64,000 nucleotides of DNA. Source: CAVPJC01 sp963705155. Lineage in GTDB: Bacteria; Chloroflexota; Anaerolineae; Anaerolineales; UBA4823. Positions 8,839 through 17,943 of the stretch are shown here, piece after piece. Below the pieces are notes generated by a model. That model had not been told where the DNA came from, made no database searches, and was given only the letters and a program-made list of their open reading frames with translations. A program made the position numbers and the translations under genes. The stretch's first letter is position 1. Every line of letters starts with the position of its first letter. The DNA is taken from positions 281,024 to 345,023 of the forward strand of contig CAVPJC010000022.1 of the NCBI GenBank assembly GCA_963705155.1, written 5' to 3'.

Positions 8839-10377
8839 CTAGGAGCCGGCCGTTTTAGCTTTGCGTTTCGGTTTACGCGCCGCGGGCGGTTTTTTCTGGC
8901 TGGCGTTGGATTGGATTTCATCCAGCGTATGGAGGGCTTCATCCAGCATGGCAAACATGGACAGCACGCTACTTTGCCGTTTTGCCAGCACGCTCTCCGC
9001 CCTGGCATGGATGGCTTCATATTCTGCGGCAAATGCGGCGACGATGTTTTGAGGGTCCGGCGCCAGGCTCTGGTCGGTGGCAAATCCAACCCAAACCTTG
9101 TGGTTGTAACTGAGGATGCTCACCCCCAGGCCAATCCGCCCGGACTGGGGCACCCAGGCCATGATCATGTTGAGCGGCGCGCCTGCCAGGTAAAGCGGGT
9201 GCTGCGGGCCGGGAACGTTGGTCATCACCGCCGTGCACTTAGTGTCGAACAGGGCAACGGCGATATCCTGTATGCCGAGCGGAACAGCGCCAAGCACGTT
9301 GAGGATGCTGTAGGCCGCCAGCGCCTCGGCGGACGATTTCAGCCCGTCCATATTTTTCTTCAGCCTGCGCAGCCGCTCGACCGGGTCTTCGATGTCGATC
9401 GGCAGCGACACGAACACCAGCCCGAAGCGGTTGCCCAGCTCGTCGGCGGTTTCCAGCGGGCGCAGGTTGACCGGCACGATGCCGCGAATATCCCGCTCGG
9501 CCTGCGGGCTGCCGCGTTCCTGCAGGTAGCGCCGCAGCGCGCCGGCGACGATGGTCAATAAAACATCGTTCACCGTGCCGCCAAAGGCTTTCCCGATGCG
9601 TTTGACCGCATCCAAATCGAGCGGCTCAGTCCAGGCCACCCGTTTCTGAATGCTCAGCGGGCCTTTGATGGCGGTTTGCGGGTCGGGCCAGCGCAGCGCC
9701 AGACGGCCCACGGCGGCGGTGAAGCTGGCTCCAAAGCGGACGGCCCGGCGGGCGCGGGCCGGGTTGGTGAGCAGACCGGCCCCTTCGGAGAACAGCCGCC
9801 GCAGGCTCTTGCCGTCTGGCCTGAGATGAATTTCCAACGGATGGTCGAATTGTTTGATGGACTGCCTGACGTAATCCAGAGCGGCTCCGGGGTGGATTGG
9901 ACGGTCTGCCTCCGGCGCTGTGTGGGTCATAGCCAGCAGGATCTGCATCAAGGCGATGCCATCGGCAATGCAGTGATGCAGGCGCGCCACCAGGGCCGAG
10001 CCTTTGCCGTAGTTGTCGATGATGTAGAACTGCCAGAGCGGGCGTTCGGGATCCAACCCGGTGCTCAATAAGCTGCTGATCAGGTCCTGCAGGGAGGCCT
10101 GGTCGCCCGGGGACGGCAGGGTGACGCGTTCCAGGTGGTTGTCCAGATTGAAATCGGGGTCATCTTCCCAGGCCGCGCGCAGGAAGGGCAGCCTGGGTTT
10201 TACCAGGCGCTGGGTGAAGGGCGGGTACTCCAGCAGGATTTGCTGGACGTTGGTCTTAAACCTCTCGAAATCCAGCGGCGCATCAAAGGTCATCAACCCG
10301 GTGATGATCATCAGGTTGCTGGGGCGGTCCATACGCAGCCAGGCATGGTCGGCAAAGGAGAGCTTTTTTGATGGCAT
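8839..10377 (-). CDS. Wax ester synthase/diacylglycerol acyltransferase family protein (WS/DGAT)
   Basis: A 512-residue acyl-CoA-dependent O-acyltransferase of the WS/DGAT (condensation-domain) superfamily, which makes wax esters or triacylglycerol. The catalytic HHxxxDG motif is complete: His134-His135-Cys-Ile-Ala-Asp139-Gly140. Other family signatures are GTVNDVLLTIVAGALRRYL, VPVNLRP, FGLVFVSLP and TNVPGPQHPLYLAG. The MPSKK start at 10377 is chosen over an upstream in-frame ATG at 10473 because it follows a GAGGT ribosome site and starts the conserved LSFADHAWLRMD block. The C-terminus is basic and lysine-rich. Storage-lipid synthesis is the expected role, but no partner gene is adjacent. 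Confidence 0.9.
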   Translation of the reverse strand: MPSKKLSFADHAWLRMDRPSNLMIITGLMTFDAPLDFERFKTNVQQILLEYPPFTQRLVKPRLPFLRAAWEDDPDFNLDNHLERVTLPSPGDQASLQDLISSLLSTGLDPERPLWQFYIIDNYGKGSALVARLHHCIADGIALMQILLAMTHTAPEADRPIHPGAALDYVRQSIKQFDHPLEIHLRPDGKSLRRLFSEGAGLLTNPARARRAVRFGASFTAAVGRLALRWPDPQTAIKGPLSIQKRVAWTEPLDLDAVKRIGKAFGGTVNDVLLTIVAGALRRYLQERGSPQAERDIRGIVPVNLRPLETADELGNRFGLVFVSLPIDIEDPVERLRRLKKNMDGLKSSAEALAAYSILNVLGAVPLGIQDIAVALFDTKCTAVMTNVPGPQHPLYLAGAPLNMIMAWVPQSGRIGLGVSILSYNHKVWVGFATDQSLAPDPQNIVAAFAAEYEAIHARAESVLAKRQSSVLSMFAMLDEALHTLDEIQSNASQKKPPAARKPKRKAKTAGS

Positions 10378-10587
10378 AGGCTTACCTCTTTTCAGTATTA
10401 TATAGCCATCCTTCCAAATCTGCACCATTACATCATTCAATCTGAAATATGATCTCGGATATAATCTTTGCATCTATCCAAACATTTTGGATGAGATGTC
10501 GAAGCCGGCTCCAGGGATTGCACCCCAAACCCCTTCCTTGTAAAAGCCGTGAAACCGGCTTGCCAAAAACATCTCATGGAGGCTTGA

Positions 10588-11490
10588 ATGACAACCCGAA
10601 TCAGCCGCAACCAGGTATTTTTTGCCTTCAGCCCCGAGCTGCAGCCGGTAGCGCGCATCCGGCAGGGTGAGGCGGTGCTCATGGAAACCCACGACTGCTT
10701 CGAGGGTCAAATCCGCACCAGGGACGACCTGGTGGATGTCCTGGATTGGGAGCATGTAAACCCGGCGACCGGTCCGGTGTACGTGGAAGGCGCCCATCCC
10801 GGCGATGTACTGCGGGTCGACATCCTGGACATGCTGGTAGGCCCGCAGTCCAGCATGGTCACGATCCCCGGCGAAGGCGCCCTGGGAGATGTGATCACCC
10901 GGATGGAGACGGTCATCCTGCGCCGGGAAGGCAACGAGCTGATCTTCAAAGATAAGATCCGGGTGCCGGTCAAACCCATGATCGGCGTGATCGGCGTGGC
11001 TCCCCCGGAAGGAAGTGTCCCTTGCGGCACGCCTGGTCCACATGGCGGCAACATGGACTGCACACTGATCACCGCTGGAAATTCGGTCTATTTCACGGTG
11101 GGTGTGGCGGGCGCTTTGTTTGGCGCGGGTGATTTCCACGCCGCCATGGGCGATGGCGAGATCGTAGTGTGCGGCGCAGAGACCGCCGGTGAGCTGCGTT
11201 TCCGCGCCGGCGTGGTGGAGCGCCTGAAAGGCCTGCCCACCCCCTTTGTGGAGAGCGATGACCTTGTGGCGGTGATCCACTCGGCGCCCACGGTGGATGA
11301 AGCCGCCGCCGGCGCCATCCACCGCATGGCAGAGTTCCTCACCGGCTTTGCCGGGATTCCGCTCAACGATGCCGGGATGCTAATGAGCCTGGTGGGCGAA
11401 CTAAAGTTCTGCCAGGTGGTGGACCCGCTGAAGACGGTGCGCTTCGAGTTCCCCAAGCCGGTGCTGGCGGAATACGGCTTTCACATGTAA
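10588..11490 (+). CDS. Acetamidase/formamidase family protein
   Basis: A 300-residue member of the FmdA/AmdA family (PF03069), which hydrolyses short amides such as acetamide or formamide to the acid and ammonia in the cytoplasm. Recognisable blocks are VEGAHPGDVLRVDILD, PVKPMIGVIGVAPPEG, the glycine-rich PHGGNMDCTLITAGNSVY, and GDFHAAMGDGEIVVCG, in which the acidic residues of the active site lie. Length and frame are normal. ATG follows TGGAGG at suitable spacing. It stands alone with a 210-bp spacer from the divergent WS/DGAT gene and is followed by REP-like palindromes. The true amide substrate is not predictable. Confidence 0.9.
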   Translation: MTTRISRNQVFFAFSPELQPVARIRQGEAVLMETHDCFEGQIRTRDDLVDVLDWEHVNPATGPVYVEGAHPGDVLRVDILDMLVGPQSSMVTIPGEGALGDVITRMETVILRREGNELIFKDKIRVPVKPMIGVIGVAPPEGSVPCGTPGPHGGNMDCTLITAGNSVYFTVGVAGALFGAGDFHAAMGDGEIVVCGAETAGELRFRAGVVERLKGLPTPFVESDDLVAVIHSAPTVDEAAAGAIHRMAEFLTGFAGIPLNDAGMLMSLVGELKFCQVVDPLKTVRFEFPKPVLAEYGFHM

Positions 11491-11494
11491 GATG

Positions 11495-11555
11495 GTTGGG
11501 TTGGTAGGCATGTTGAACCTGCAAAGAGCGATTGGTTTTTGCCCACCAACCCAAC
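11495..11555. repeat. REP-like palindrome
   Basis: GTTGGGTTGGT (11495-11505) and ACCAACCCAAC (11545-11555) are exact inverted copies around a 39-nt loop, immediately after the acetamidase stop and next to a RAYT transposase remnant. Confidence 0.6.
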
Positions 11556-11578
11556 ACCTGCTCCAAGCCGTTGTCCTG

Positions 11579-11758
11579 ATCCGAACCATAACCCGCGCCC
11601 CAATCCATAGGAACCATGCCCTGCCTGACAACCGTGTGAAAACTGGAGGCTTTCCACTCTACAGGCGCACTTACCAACCCGTGCTTTACCGGGTTGTAAT
11701 GGAGTTGTTGCACGCCCGGAATATAACCAAGGATTGGGTTTCGCTGGCGCCATTGCAT
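11579..11758 (-). pseudogene. REP-associated tyrosine transposase (RAYT) C-terminal remnant
   Basis: About 60 residues on the minus strand match the end of IS200-like/RAYT transposases: LHYNPVKHGLVSAPVEWKAS followed by SSFHTVVRQGMVPMDWG. The N-terminal half with the HUH motif and catalytic tyrosine is missing, and the frame runs on without a proper stop into sequence antisense to the acetamidase. It is a decayed copy. REP-like palindromes sit on both sides, as expected where a RAYT once acted. Confidence 0.75.
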
Positions 11759-11806
11759 TTATCAACCGGGATGGTTGATGTCAGAGGTTTAGGCGGATAT
11801 CGGTTT

Positions 11807-11864
11807 GTTGGGTCGGGTGGATGCCATACCAGATAACAGCTTGGGTGGACCCAGTCGACCCAAC
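11807..11864. repeat. Second REP-like palindrome
   Basis: GTTGGGTCG (11807-11815) pairs with CGACCCAAC (11856-11864). The arms share the GTTGGGT core with the palindrome at 11495. The two bracket the RAYT remnant. Confidence 0.5.
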
Positions 11865-11982
11865 TTACGTGACTTCGTGGTGGGCCGCATATCCCGCACA
11901 GGTCGCTGGGTAGCTGGTCAGCGTGCTCGTGCCGTCCGGGGCGGTCACGCTGGCTTTGCGCCCCGGGGATGTCATTGGGTGT

Positions 11983-11993
11983 CTCCAGCCGCA
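11983..11993 (+). repeat. Left target-site duplication of the IS1-family element
   Basis: CTCCAGCCGCA, repeated exactly at 12791-12801 on the other side of the element. Confidence 0.7.
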
Positions 11994-12790
11994 GGGAGTG
12001 GCTAAATAATGGGCTAGACGAATTGGAAAACATGGGCTGGATAATTGGGAAAGGCTTGCTTGTGCAATTGACGCCGATTGAAGGAGTACATGAACAGCTT
12101 GAGAGCAGCCTTTAAGGCTTCTGGGCAACGGGAAAAACAACGCGAACGCCGAACGAGCCGAGCCAGGTAATGGCGCAGTTCAGCGTTATCGCCTTCGACC
12201 GAATAGGTGTCCGTTTTGCCCTGAGAGACTTCATTGACGCCCCAGTGATACCACAGGCGATCGTATGCATCGAAGGCATCGCTGTAATAGCGCTTGGCTT
12301 TGGGTGCTTCATCCACCATCTCCTGGATCACTTCTTGGGTTCGTTGCCAGACCACTTTGAAGCCCAGATAGCAGCGGGTGAGGCGATCTACGATGGTGAT
12401 GATGAAGATTTGGTTTTTTTGTCCCCGATGAAGGTAAACAGCTCGTCCATCTCGGCTTCTTTGACTTCGCTGGGGACGGGCGGATCGGGCAGTTGGGCCG
12501 CTTGGGCCTGGACCCACAGGGAGACCGTGCGATGGTGAATACCCAAATGGCGGGCAATCCGGCGCAGGTTCATCCCATCCACATACAGTTGCAGCGCTTG
12601 CTTGCGCACTGCTTCGGGGATAAGCCCACGGTTTCGGTTGAGGCGTATACTTGATTTGGCAGAACATACAGCGATAGCGCTGGCTGCCGCCATCCGTCTT
12701 TCCGGCACGATTTTGCCGTTCTGTTTGGTGACACTTGGGACATTCAATCATCCCTGGATTTTATCATATTTGGCCCAGATTTTAGCCACT
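11994..12790 (-). mobile_element. IS1-family insertion sequence, about 0.8 kb
   Basis: The element is bounded by inverted ends sharing AGTGGCTAAA plus an inner TGGGC (left 11997-12015, right 12771-12790 in reverse complement) and flanked by 11-bp direct repeats CTCCAGCCGCA. Size and 8-11 bp duplications agree with the IS1 family, and the coding region is an IS1-type transposase. Because a few bases of the right end coincide with the duplication, the exact tips are uncertain by about 3-4 bp. Confidence 0.75.
12014..12751 (-). CDS. IS1-family transposase (two frame changes, one at an A7C run)
   Basis: Three recognisable parts in order: a zinc ribbon (MIECPKCHQTE ... YRCMFCQIKY), a helix-turn-helix (VRKQALQLYVDGMNLRRIAR and HLGIHHRTVSLWVQ), and the DDE domain (EMDELFTFIGDKK, then YYSDAFDAYDRLW, ending with VEGDNAELRHYLARL and the IS1-typical SFNRR tail). 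The zinc-ribbon and DDE parts share one frame and the HTH part is in another, with joins near 12645 and at 12414-12421. The second join lies on seven A followed by C in the coding strand, like the A6C run where IS1 makes its InsA-B' fusion by -1 frameshifting. Shifting there gives the continuous product GDKKNQIFIITIVDRL. The first join is probably an indel or decay. Confidence 0.8.
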   Translation of the reverse strand: MIECPKCHQTERQNRAGKTDGGSQRYRCMFCQIKYTPQPKPWAYPRSSAQASAATVCGWDEPAPDCPPFGYSPSHGLPVGPGPSGPTARSARPQRSQRSRDGRAVYLHRGQKNQIFIITIVDRLTRCYLGFKVVWQRTQEVIQEMVDEAPKAKRYYSDAFDAYDRLWYHWGVNEVSQGKTDTYSVEGDNAELRHYLARLVRRSRCFSRCPEALKAALKLFMYSFNRRQLHKQAFPNYPAHVFQFV

Positions 12791-12801
12791 CTCCAGCCGC
12801 A
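12791..12801 (+). repeat. Right target-site duplication of the IS1-family element
   Basis: CTCCAGCCGCA, identical to 11983-11993. Confidence 0.7.
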
Positions 12802-12831
12802 TTTTCGGGAGGTTCTGGGTTAAAATCGGTT

Positions 12832-12837
12832 ATACTT
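12832..12837 (+). promoter_or_regulatory. -10 element for lepA
   Basis: TATACT lies 11 nt before the lepA ATG at 12849. A start near 12843 would give an almost leaderless transcript, in keeping with the absence of a ribosome site. Confidence 0.35.
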
Positions 12838-12848
12838 ATCCCTTGCCT

Positions 12849-14655
12849 ATGACCGAACACATCCGCAATTTCTGTATCATCGCCCATATCGACCACGGCA
12901 AATCCACCCTGGCTGACCGCCTGCTGCAGCTCACCGGCACCATCTCCGATCGCGATATGACCGAGCAGGTGCTGGACAGCATGGACCTGGAGCGCGAGAA
13001 GGGCGTGACCATCAAGGCCTCGGCGGTGCGCATGAGTTACACCGCCCAGGATGGGCAGACCTACGAGCTGAACCTGATCGACACCCCCGGGCACGTCGAT
13101 TTCGGCTACGAGGTCAGCCGGGCGCTGGCTGCCTGCGAGGGCGCCCTGCTGGTGGTGGATGCCACCCAGGGCATCGAAGCGCAGACCCTGGCCAACCTGT
13201 ACCTGGCGCTGGAAGCCGACCTGGAGATCATCCCGGTGATCAACAAGATCGACCTGATCTCCGCCCATCCGGACGAGGTGGCCGAGGAGATCAGCAACCT
13301 GCTGGGCACGCCGCCGGATGAAATTCTGCGCATCTCGGCCAAAGACGGGATGAACGTCGAGGCGGTGCTGGAAGCCATCGTCAAGCAGGTGCCGCCGCCG
13401 CAAGGGCGATGAGGACGCCCCGCTGCGGGCGCTGATCTTCGACTCGCATTACGATCCGTACAAAGGCGTGGTGGCTTATGTGCGCGTGATGGAAGGCGCA
13501 GTTCGCCCCACCGATACCCTGCACCTGATGGCCAGCGGCTCGGAGATCAAACCGGTGGAAATCGGCATCTTTGCGCCCGACCTGCGCCCGGTCGCAGCAG
13601 CTTGGCGGCCGGCGAGGTGGGCTACGTGGCCACCGGGTTGAAGACCGTGCGCGAATGCCGGGTGGGCGATACGATCACCCTGGCGGCCCGCCCGGCCGCC
13701 GAGCCGCTGCCCGGCTACCGCAAGGTCAAGCCGATGGTCTTCGCCGGCATCTACCCGGTGGAGGGCGAAGATTACGGCGACCTGAAAGACGCCCTGGAAA
13801 AGCTGCAGCTCAACGACGCCTCGCTGGTCTACGAGCCGGAGACTTCCCAGGCGCTCAATTTTGGCTTCCGCTGCGGTTTCCTGGGCATGTTCCACATGGA
13901 GATCATCCAGGAGCGCCTGGAGCGCGAGTACGACCTGGATATCATCGTCACCGCGCCCTCGGTGGAGTATGAAGTGCGTGCTGCGCGACTGGCGAACGGT
14001 GCTGCGCATCGATTCGCCTGCCGAGTTGCCCGACGAGGCACAGATCGCCGAGATCCGCGAGCCGTGGATGAAGATCCAGATCTTCACCCCCACCGAGTTT
14101 TACGGCACGGTGATGGACCTGACCACCAAGCGGCGCGGCGTCTTCATCGACCAGGAATATCCGGCCCCCAACCGGGTGCAGCTCAATTTCGAAATCCCGC
14201 TCTCCGAGCTGATCGTCGATTTCTTCGACCAGCTGAAATCACGCACGCGCGGCTATGCTTCGCTGGATTACCAGTTCGCCGAATACCGCCCGGATGACCT
14301 GGTCAAGCTGGAAATCCTGGTCAACGGCGAGCCGGTGGATGCGCTGGCGACGATCGTGCACCGCAACGATGCCTACCACAAAGGCCAGGCGGTCATCTCC
14401 AAGCTGAAAGACATCATCCCGCGCCAGTTGTTTGTGGTGCCCATCCAGGCCTACGCCGGCGGGCGGGTGATCTCGCGCGCCAATGTCAAGGCCATGCGCA
14501 AAGATGTGCTGGCCAAGTGCTACGGCGGCGATATCACCCGCAAGAAGAAACTGCTGGAAAAGCAGAAGCGCGGCAAGAAGCGCATGAAGATGGTGGGCAA
14601 TGTAGAAATCCCGCAGGAAGCCTTCCTGGCGGTGCTGCGCTACGGAGAAGAGTGA
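12849..14655 (+). CDS. lepA: Elongation factor 4 (LepA), three frameshifts
   Basis: Membrane-associated ribosomal back-translocating GTPase, about 600 residues. G1 is AHIDHGKS, G3 DTPGHVDF, G4 NKID. The C-terminal LepA-specific domain is present (KCYGGDITRKKKLLEKQK and MVGNVEIPQEAFLAVL). The frame is broken by single bases near 13407 (extra G in CAAGGGCGATGAG), 13595 and 13979. Each time the protein continues without loss in the next frame: PPPQG-DEDAPLRAL, LRPV-SLAAGEVGY, VEYEV-VLRDWRTVL. An essential-type conserved gene broken three times points to assembly error. ATG 12849 is preferred to TTG 12843. There is no ribosome site. The next gene starts 8 bp after the stop. Confidence 0.93.
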
Positions 14656-14662
14656 GGCTACC

Positions 14663-15697
14663 GTGCAATCACCTCCGCCTGACCTGGAAAAACCGCCATC
14701 CGGCGGCGATTGGCGGCGCATGCTGCCCGGCTTGCTGGTCAGCCTGCTGGCGCTGGCCGCGTTGTTTTACCTGGTCGACATCCGGAAGCTGGCGCTTGCT
14801 TTGCGCCTGGCGGATTACCGCTTATGTGCTGGTATCCATCCTGATCACGCTGGTCTGGCTGGTGGTGCGAGCCTATGTCTGGCGCACGCTGCTGCAAGAC
14901 GGGCCAGCGTTGGCACAGCATTCTTTACCCTGAATGAAGGCTATCTGTTAAACAATCTGCTGCCGTTTCGCCTGGGCGAGGTGGGACGGGCGTTTTTGCT
15001 CAGCCGGAAGACCGGCCTGGGTTTCTGGCAGGTGATCTCTTCCATTGTGATCGAGCGCATTCTGGACCTGGCAGTGGCGGTGGGGCTGCTGTTTGCCACC
15101 CTGCCGTTTGTGGTGGGGGCGGCGTGGGCCGGCCAGGCGGCGGTGAGCGTGGGGGCGGCGGTCTTGATCGGCCTGGGTGGGCTGTATCTCCTGGCGCGCA
15201 ACCGGGAATGGGCGATGCGCCTGTACGAGCGTTTGAGCGCCCGCCTGCCGGTTTTACGGCGCCTGGGCAGCGGGGCTGTGGGGGCGTTCTTCGACGGCCT
15301 GGCGGTGCTCACCGATGGCCGGCGTTTCCTGCGCGCCGCCGGTTTCATGCTGTTGAACTGGGGGTTGGGCATCGGGCAGTACTATGCTCATGGTGCGGGC
15401 CTTCTTCCCCAGGCCCAGCTGTTGTGGGGCGCCTTTACGCTGGGCGTGGCCGCCCTGGGTGTGGCAGCCCCCTCGTCGCCGGGGTCGGTGGGTGTGTTTG
15501 AGGCCGCCGTGGTGGCGGCGCTGGCGTTGTTCGGGCAGGATGCCTCGGTAGCGCTGGCGCTGGCCTTCGTCCTGCACCTGGTGCAGATCGTGGTCACCGG
15601 TCTGCTGGGGGCTTACGCCCTGGCGCGCGATGGCGAATCGCTGGCGGGCTGTACCGGCGGCTGCGGGCGAACAAGGCTGAGGTCTAGAGCACATTGA
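14663..15697 (+). CDS. Flippase-like membrane protein (LPG synthase TM domain / UPF0104)
   Basis: A 344-residue polytopic protein of the lysylphosphatidylglycerol synthase transmembrane family (PF03706) without a synthetase domain. Conserved blocks are LNEGYLLNNLLPFRLGEVGRA and ISSIVIERILDLAVAV, and a late SSPGSVGVFEAA. Such proteins are thought to flip lipid-linked molecules across the membrane. Between about 14815 and 14905 the expected peptide (AYVLVSILITLVWLVVRAYVW) lies in another frame, so a pair of compensating indels keeps the ORF open but garbles about 30 residues. GTG start. The stop overlaps the TTG start of the glycosyltransferase by 4 bp (TTGA), implying coupled translation. Confidence 0.82.
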   Translation: MQSPPPDLEKPPSGGDWRRMLPGLLVSLLALAALFYLVDIRKLALALRLADYRLCAGIHPDHAGLAGGASLCLAHAAARRASVGTAFFTLNEGYLLNNLLPFRLGEVGRAFLLSRKTGLGFWQVISSIVIERILDLAVAVGLLFATLPFVVGAAWAGQAAVSVGAAVLIGLGGLYLLARNREWAMRLYERLSARLPVLRRLGSGAVGAFFDGLAVLTDGRRFLRAAGFMLLNWGLGIGQYYAHGAGLLPQAQLLWGAFTLGVAALGVAAPSSPGSVGVFEAAVVAALALFGQDASVALALAFVLHLVQIVVTGLLGAYALARDGESLAGCTGGCGRTRLRSRAH

Positions 15698-16897
15698 ACA
15701 TCCTGATGGCCCTGACCTACTACCGCCCGCACTATTCCGGGCTGACGATCTATGCCGAGCGGCTGGCGCGCGCCCTGGCTGGGCGCGGCCACCAGGTGAC
15801 GGTGCTCACGGCGCGCTATGATCCCACCCTGCCTGCCCGGGAGGTGCGCGATGGCGTGCAGGTGATCCGCCTGGATGTGGCCCTGCGCATCAGCAAGGGG
15901 GTGGTGGCGCCATCGATACTGTACCGGGCCTGGAAGCTCATCCGCCAGGCGGATGTGGTGCACCTGCACCTGCCGCAGCTGGACGCCGCCTATCTGGCGA
16001 GCGTCAGCCGGCTGCTGGGGAAGCCGGTGGTGCTCACCTATCACTGCGATCTGCACCTGCCGCCCGGCGTGGTGCATTTTCTGGCCAACCAGGCCTCGCA
16101 CCTTGCCAACCACATCTCGGCGCAGGCAGCCAGCGCCATCATCACCAACACCCACGATTATGCCGAGAATTCAGCCTTTTTGAAGCATTACCTGTCACGC
16201 ATCATTCCCGTCCTGCCGCCGGCAGATGTGCCCCCGATTCTCCCTGCCGACCGGGCCGCTTTTCGCAGAGAAGGCGCGCATTCTGCCCGGGCAGCGCATC
16301 ATCGGCATGGCGGCGCGCCTGGCGACCGAAAAAGGCGTGGAATACCTGGCGCAGGCTCTGCCGCTGGTGCTGCAGAAACATCCCACGGCGCGGGTGCTAT
16401 TTGTGGGCCAGCACCAGAATGTGTTTGGCGAAGAAGCTTATGCCCGCCGCCTGGCGCCGGTGATCGAAGCGCTGGGCGGGCATTGGACTTTCCTGGGCAA
16501 CCTGCCGCCGGTGGAGTGGGCGGCCTTCTTCCACGAGTGCGAGCTGACCGTCCTTCCCAGCCTGAACAGCACCGAATCGTTTGGCATGGTGCAGATTGAA
16601 TCGATGCTGTGCGGTACGCCCGTGGTGGCTTCAAGCCTGCCGGGTGTGCGCCAGCCGGTGAGCATGACCGGCATGGGGCGCATCGTGCCCCCCGGGGATG
16701 CCGCCGCGCTGGGGCAGGCGATTATTGAGATCCTGGATCACCCGGAAGATTTCCGCGGCGATGTGTCGCAAATTGCCCGCCGTTTTGCTCCGGATACGAT
16801 TGCCGGCGAATATGAGACCGTGTTCGAAGGTCTGCTGCAGTTGGCTACCGGGGAAATGGCCCGGGCCGATCCGGGCCGCGATCAAGAGAAGGCCTGA
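15694..16897 (+). CDS. GT4 family glycosyltransferase (one frameshift)
   Basis: A GT-B fold retaining glycosyltransferase of about 400 residues. The N-terminal domain starts MNILMALTYYRPHYSGLTIY and AERLARALAGRGHQVTVLT. The C-terminal domain has the nucleotide-sugar block IGMAARLATEKGVEYLAQAL and the acidic motif ESFGMVQIESMLCGTPVVAS (E-x7-E). A one-base change near 16268, in a run of T, separates the halves (DRAAF-AEKARILPGQ). It follows the flippase-like gene with overlapping TTGA and is cytoplasmic or membrane-associated, probably adding sugar to a lipid-linked acceptor in the surface-glycan locus. The sugar is not predictable. Confidence 0.88.
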
Positions 16898-16901
16898 GCG
16901 C

Positions 16902-17060
16902 TTATCCTGGTGGGATCAGGTCGAAACCCTGTTCGGCAAAGTGTGGGTCGAAGGCAAAAACGGTGCGGACACCCAGCCGGCGCATGGTTTCGAAGCTGGA
17001 GCAGTCCACCAGGCTGAGCTGGCGGCGGTTGGCGGTGACGAAAGCGGCAAGGGTATCACT
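16902..17060 (-). pseudogene. PIN-domain toxin C-terminal fragment
   Basis: About 52 residues on the minus strand resemble the end of VapC-like PIN ribonucleases: QLSLVDCSSFETMRRLGVRT then VFAFDPHFAEQGFDLIPPG and a proper stop. The first half, with the first catalytic Asp, is absent and no antitoxin is seen, so this is a relic sitting between the glycosyltransferase and methyltransferase genes. Confidence 0.6.
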
Positions 17061-17089
17061 ATCGCGATGAAAGATTCTATGGATAATGT

Positions 17090-17098
17090 TGCTATAAA
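17090..17098 (+). promoter_or_regulatory. Extended -10 promoter TGCTATAAA
   Basis: TGCTATAAA is followed six bases later by GTG (17104). The frame from that GTG meets the methyltransferase frame (17108 onward, HIVSKDYLGLHLRDLPYF) after one base, so the true methyltransferase start may be here. Confidence 0.4.
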
Positions 17099-17170
17099 AT
17101 CCGGTGAGCGCACATCGTCTCAAAAGATTACCTGGGGCTGCACCTGCGCGACCTGCCCTATTTCCGCGCC

Positions 17171-17899
17171 ATGCTGCGGGCAGTGGAAGCGGCTTTTTAC
17201 CAGGACTACGTGCTGCCCGGGCCGGTTCTGGATGTGGGCTGCGGCGATGGGCACTTTGCAACCATCGCCTTCGACCGGCCCCTGGATGTGGGTCTCGACC
17301 CGTGGGGCGGGCCGATCCGCCAGGCAGCCAAACTGGGCGGCTACCGCAGCCTGGTGCAGGCCGATGGCGGTGTGATGCCTTTCCCGGACGGTTATTTTGG
17401 CAGCGCGCTGAGCAATTCGGTGCTGGAGCACATCCCGCACGTGGAACAGGTGCTGGGCGAGGTGGGCCGCGTGCTGCAGAAGGGGGCGCCGTTTTTGTTC
17501 TGTGTGCCCAACCCGCGCTATCTCAGCGAGCTTTCCGTCCCGGCGTGGCTGCGACGTGTGGGGCTGGCGGGTCCCGCCGAAGCCTACCGGGATTGGTTCC
17601 GGCGCATGTCGCGCGTCTCGCATGCGGTTGAGCCGGACATATGGCAGGGATGGCTGGAGAACGCCGGCTTCCGGCTGGAAAAGTGGTGGCACTACTTTTC
17701 GCCGCAGGCGCTGCGCGTGCTGGAGTGGGGGCATTACTTCGGGGCGCCCACACTGCTGCCGCATGCCCTGACCGGGCGCTGGATTCTTGCCCCTTCGGCC
17801 TGGAACCTGGCGCTGACCCGCAGGTTCGTGGAGCGCTATGCCAGGGTGGAGGCCCACCCGCAGGGTACGTTTACATTTTATGTCGCCAGAAAAAATTGA
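17171..17899 (+). CDS. Class I SAM-dependent methyltransferase
   Basis: A 242-residue methyltransferase of the type-11 class. Motif I is VLDVGCGDGHFATIAF, the post-I acid is in DVGLDPWGG, and the adenine-side motifs are GGVMPFPDGYFGSALSNSVL followed by EHIPHVEQVLGEVGRVLQKG. The ATG at 17171 is conservative. Similarity-like sequence continues upstream in the same frame to 17108 without a start codon, and a GTG at 17104 in the neighbouring frame follows a promoter-like TGCTATAAA, so the N-terminus may be about 22 residues longer with one indel. It lies in the surface-glycan locus and may methylate a sugar or lipid carrier. The substrate is unknown. Confidence 0.8.
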   Translation: MLRAVEAAFYQDYVLPGPVLDVGCGDGHFATIAFDRPLDVGLDPWGGPIRQAAKLGGYRSLVQADGGVMPFPDGYFGSALSNSVLEHIPHVEQVLGEVGRVLQKGAPFLFCVPNPRYLSELSVPAWLRRVGLAGPAEAYRDWFRRMSRVSHAVEPDIWQGWLENAGFRLEKWWHYFSPQALRVLEWGHYFGAPTLLPHALTGRWILAPSAWNLALTRRFVERYARVEAHPQGTFTFYVARKN

Positions 17900-17943
17900 T
17901 CGACGCAGCGGCCTTTGCCCGGGCCTGAAGGTGGTTTCATTTC

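Noticed and set aside
11363..11578. Continuation of the RAYT frame
   Set aside because: Past the DWG motif it matches nothing and runs antisense through the REP palindrome and acetamidase.
12843..12848. TTG start for lepA
   Set aside because: ATG two codons later starts the conserved TEHIRNFCIIAHIDHGK block, and there is no ribosome site favouring TTG.
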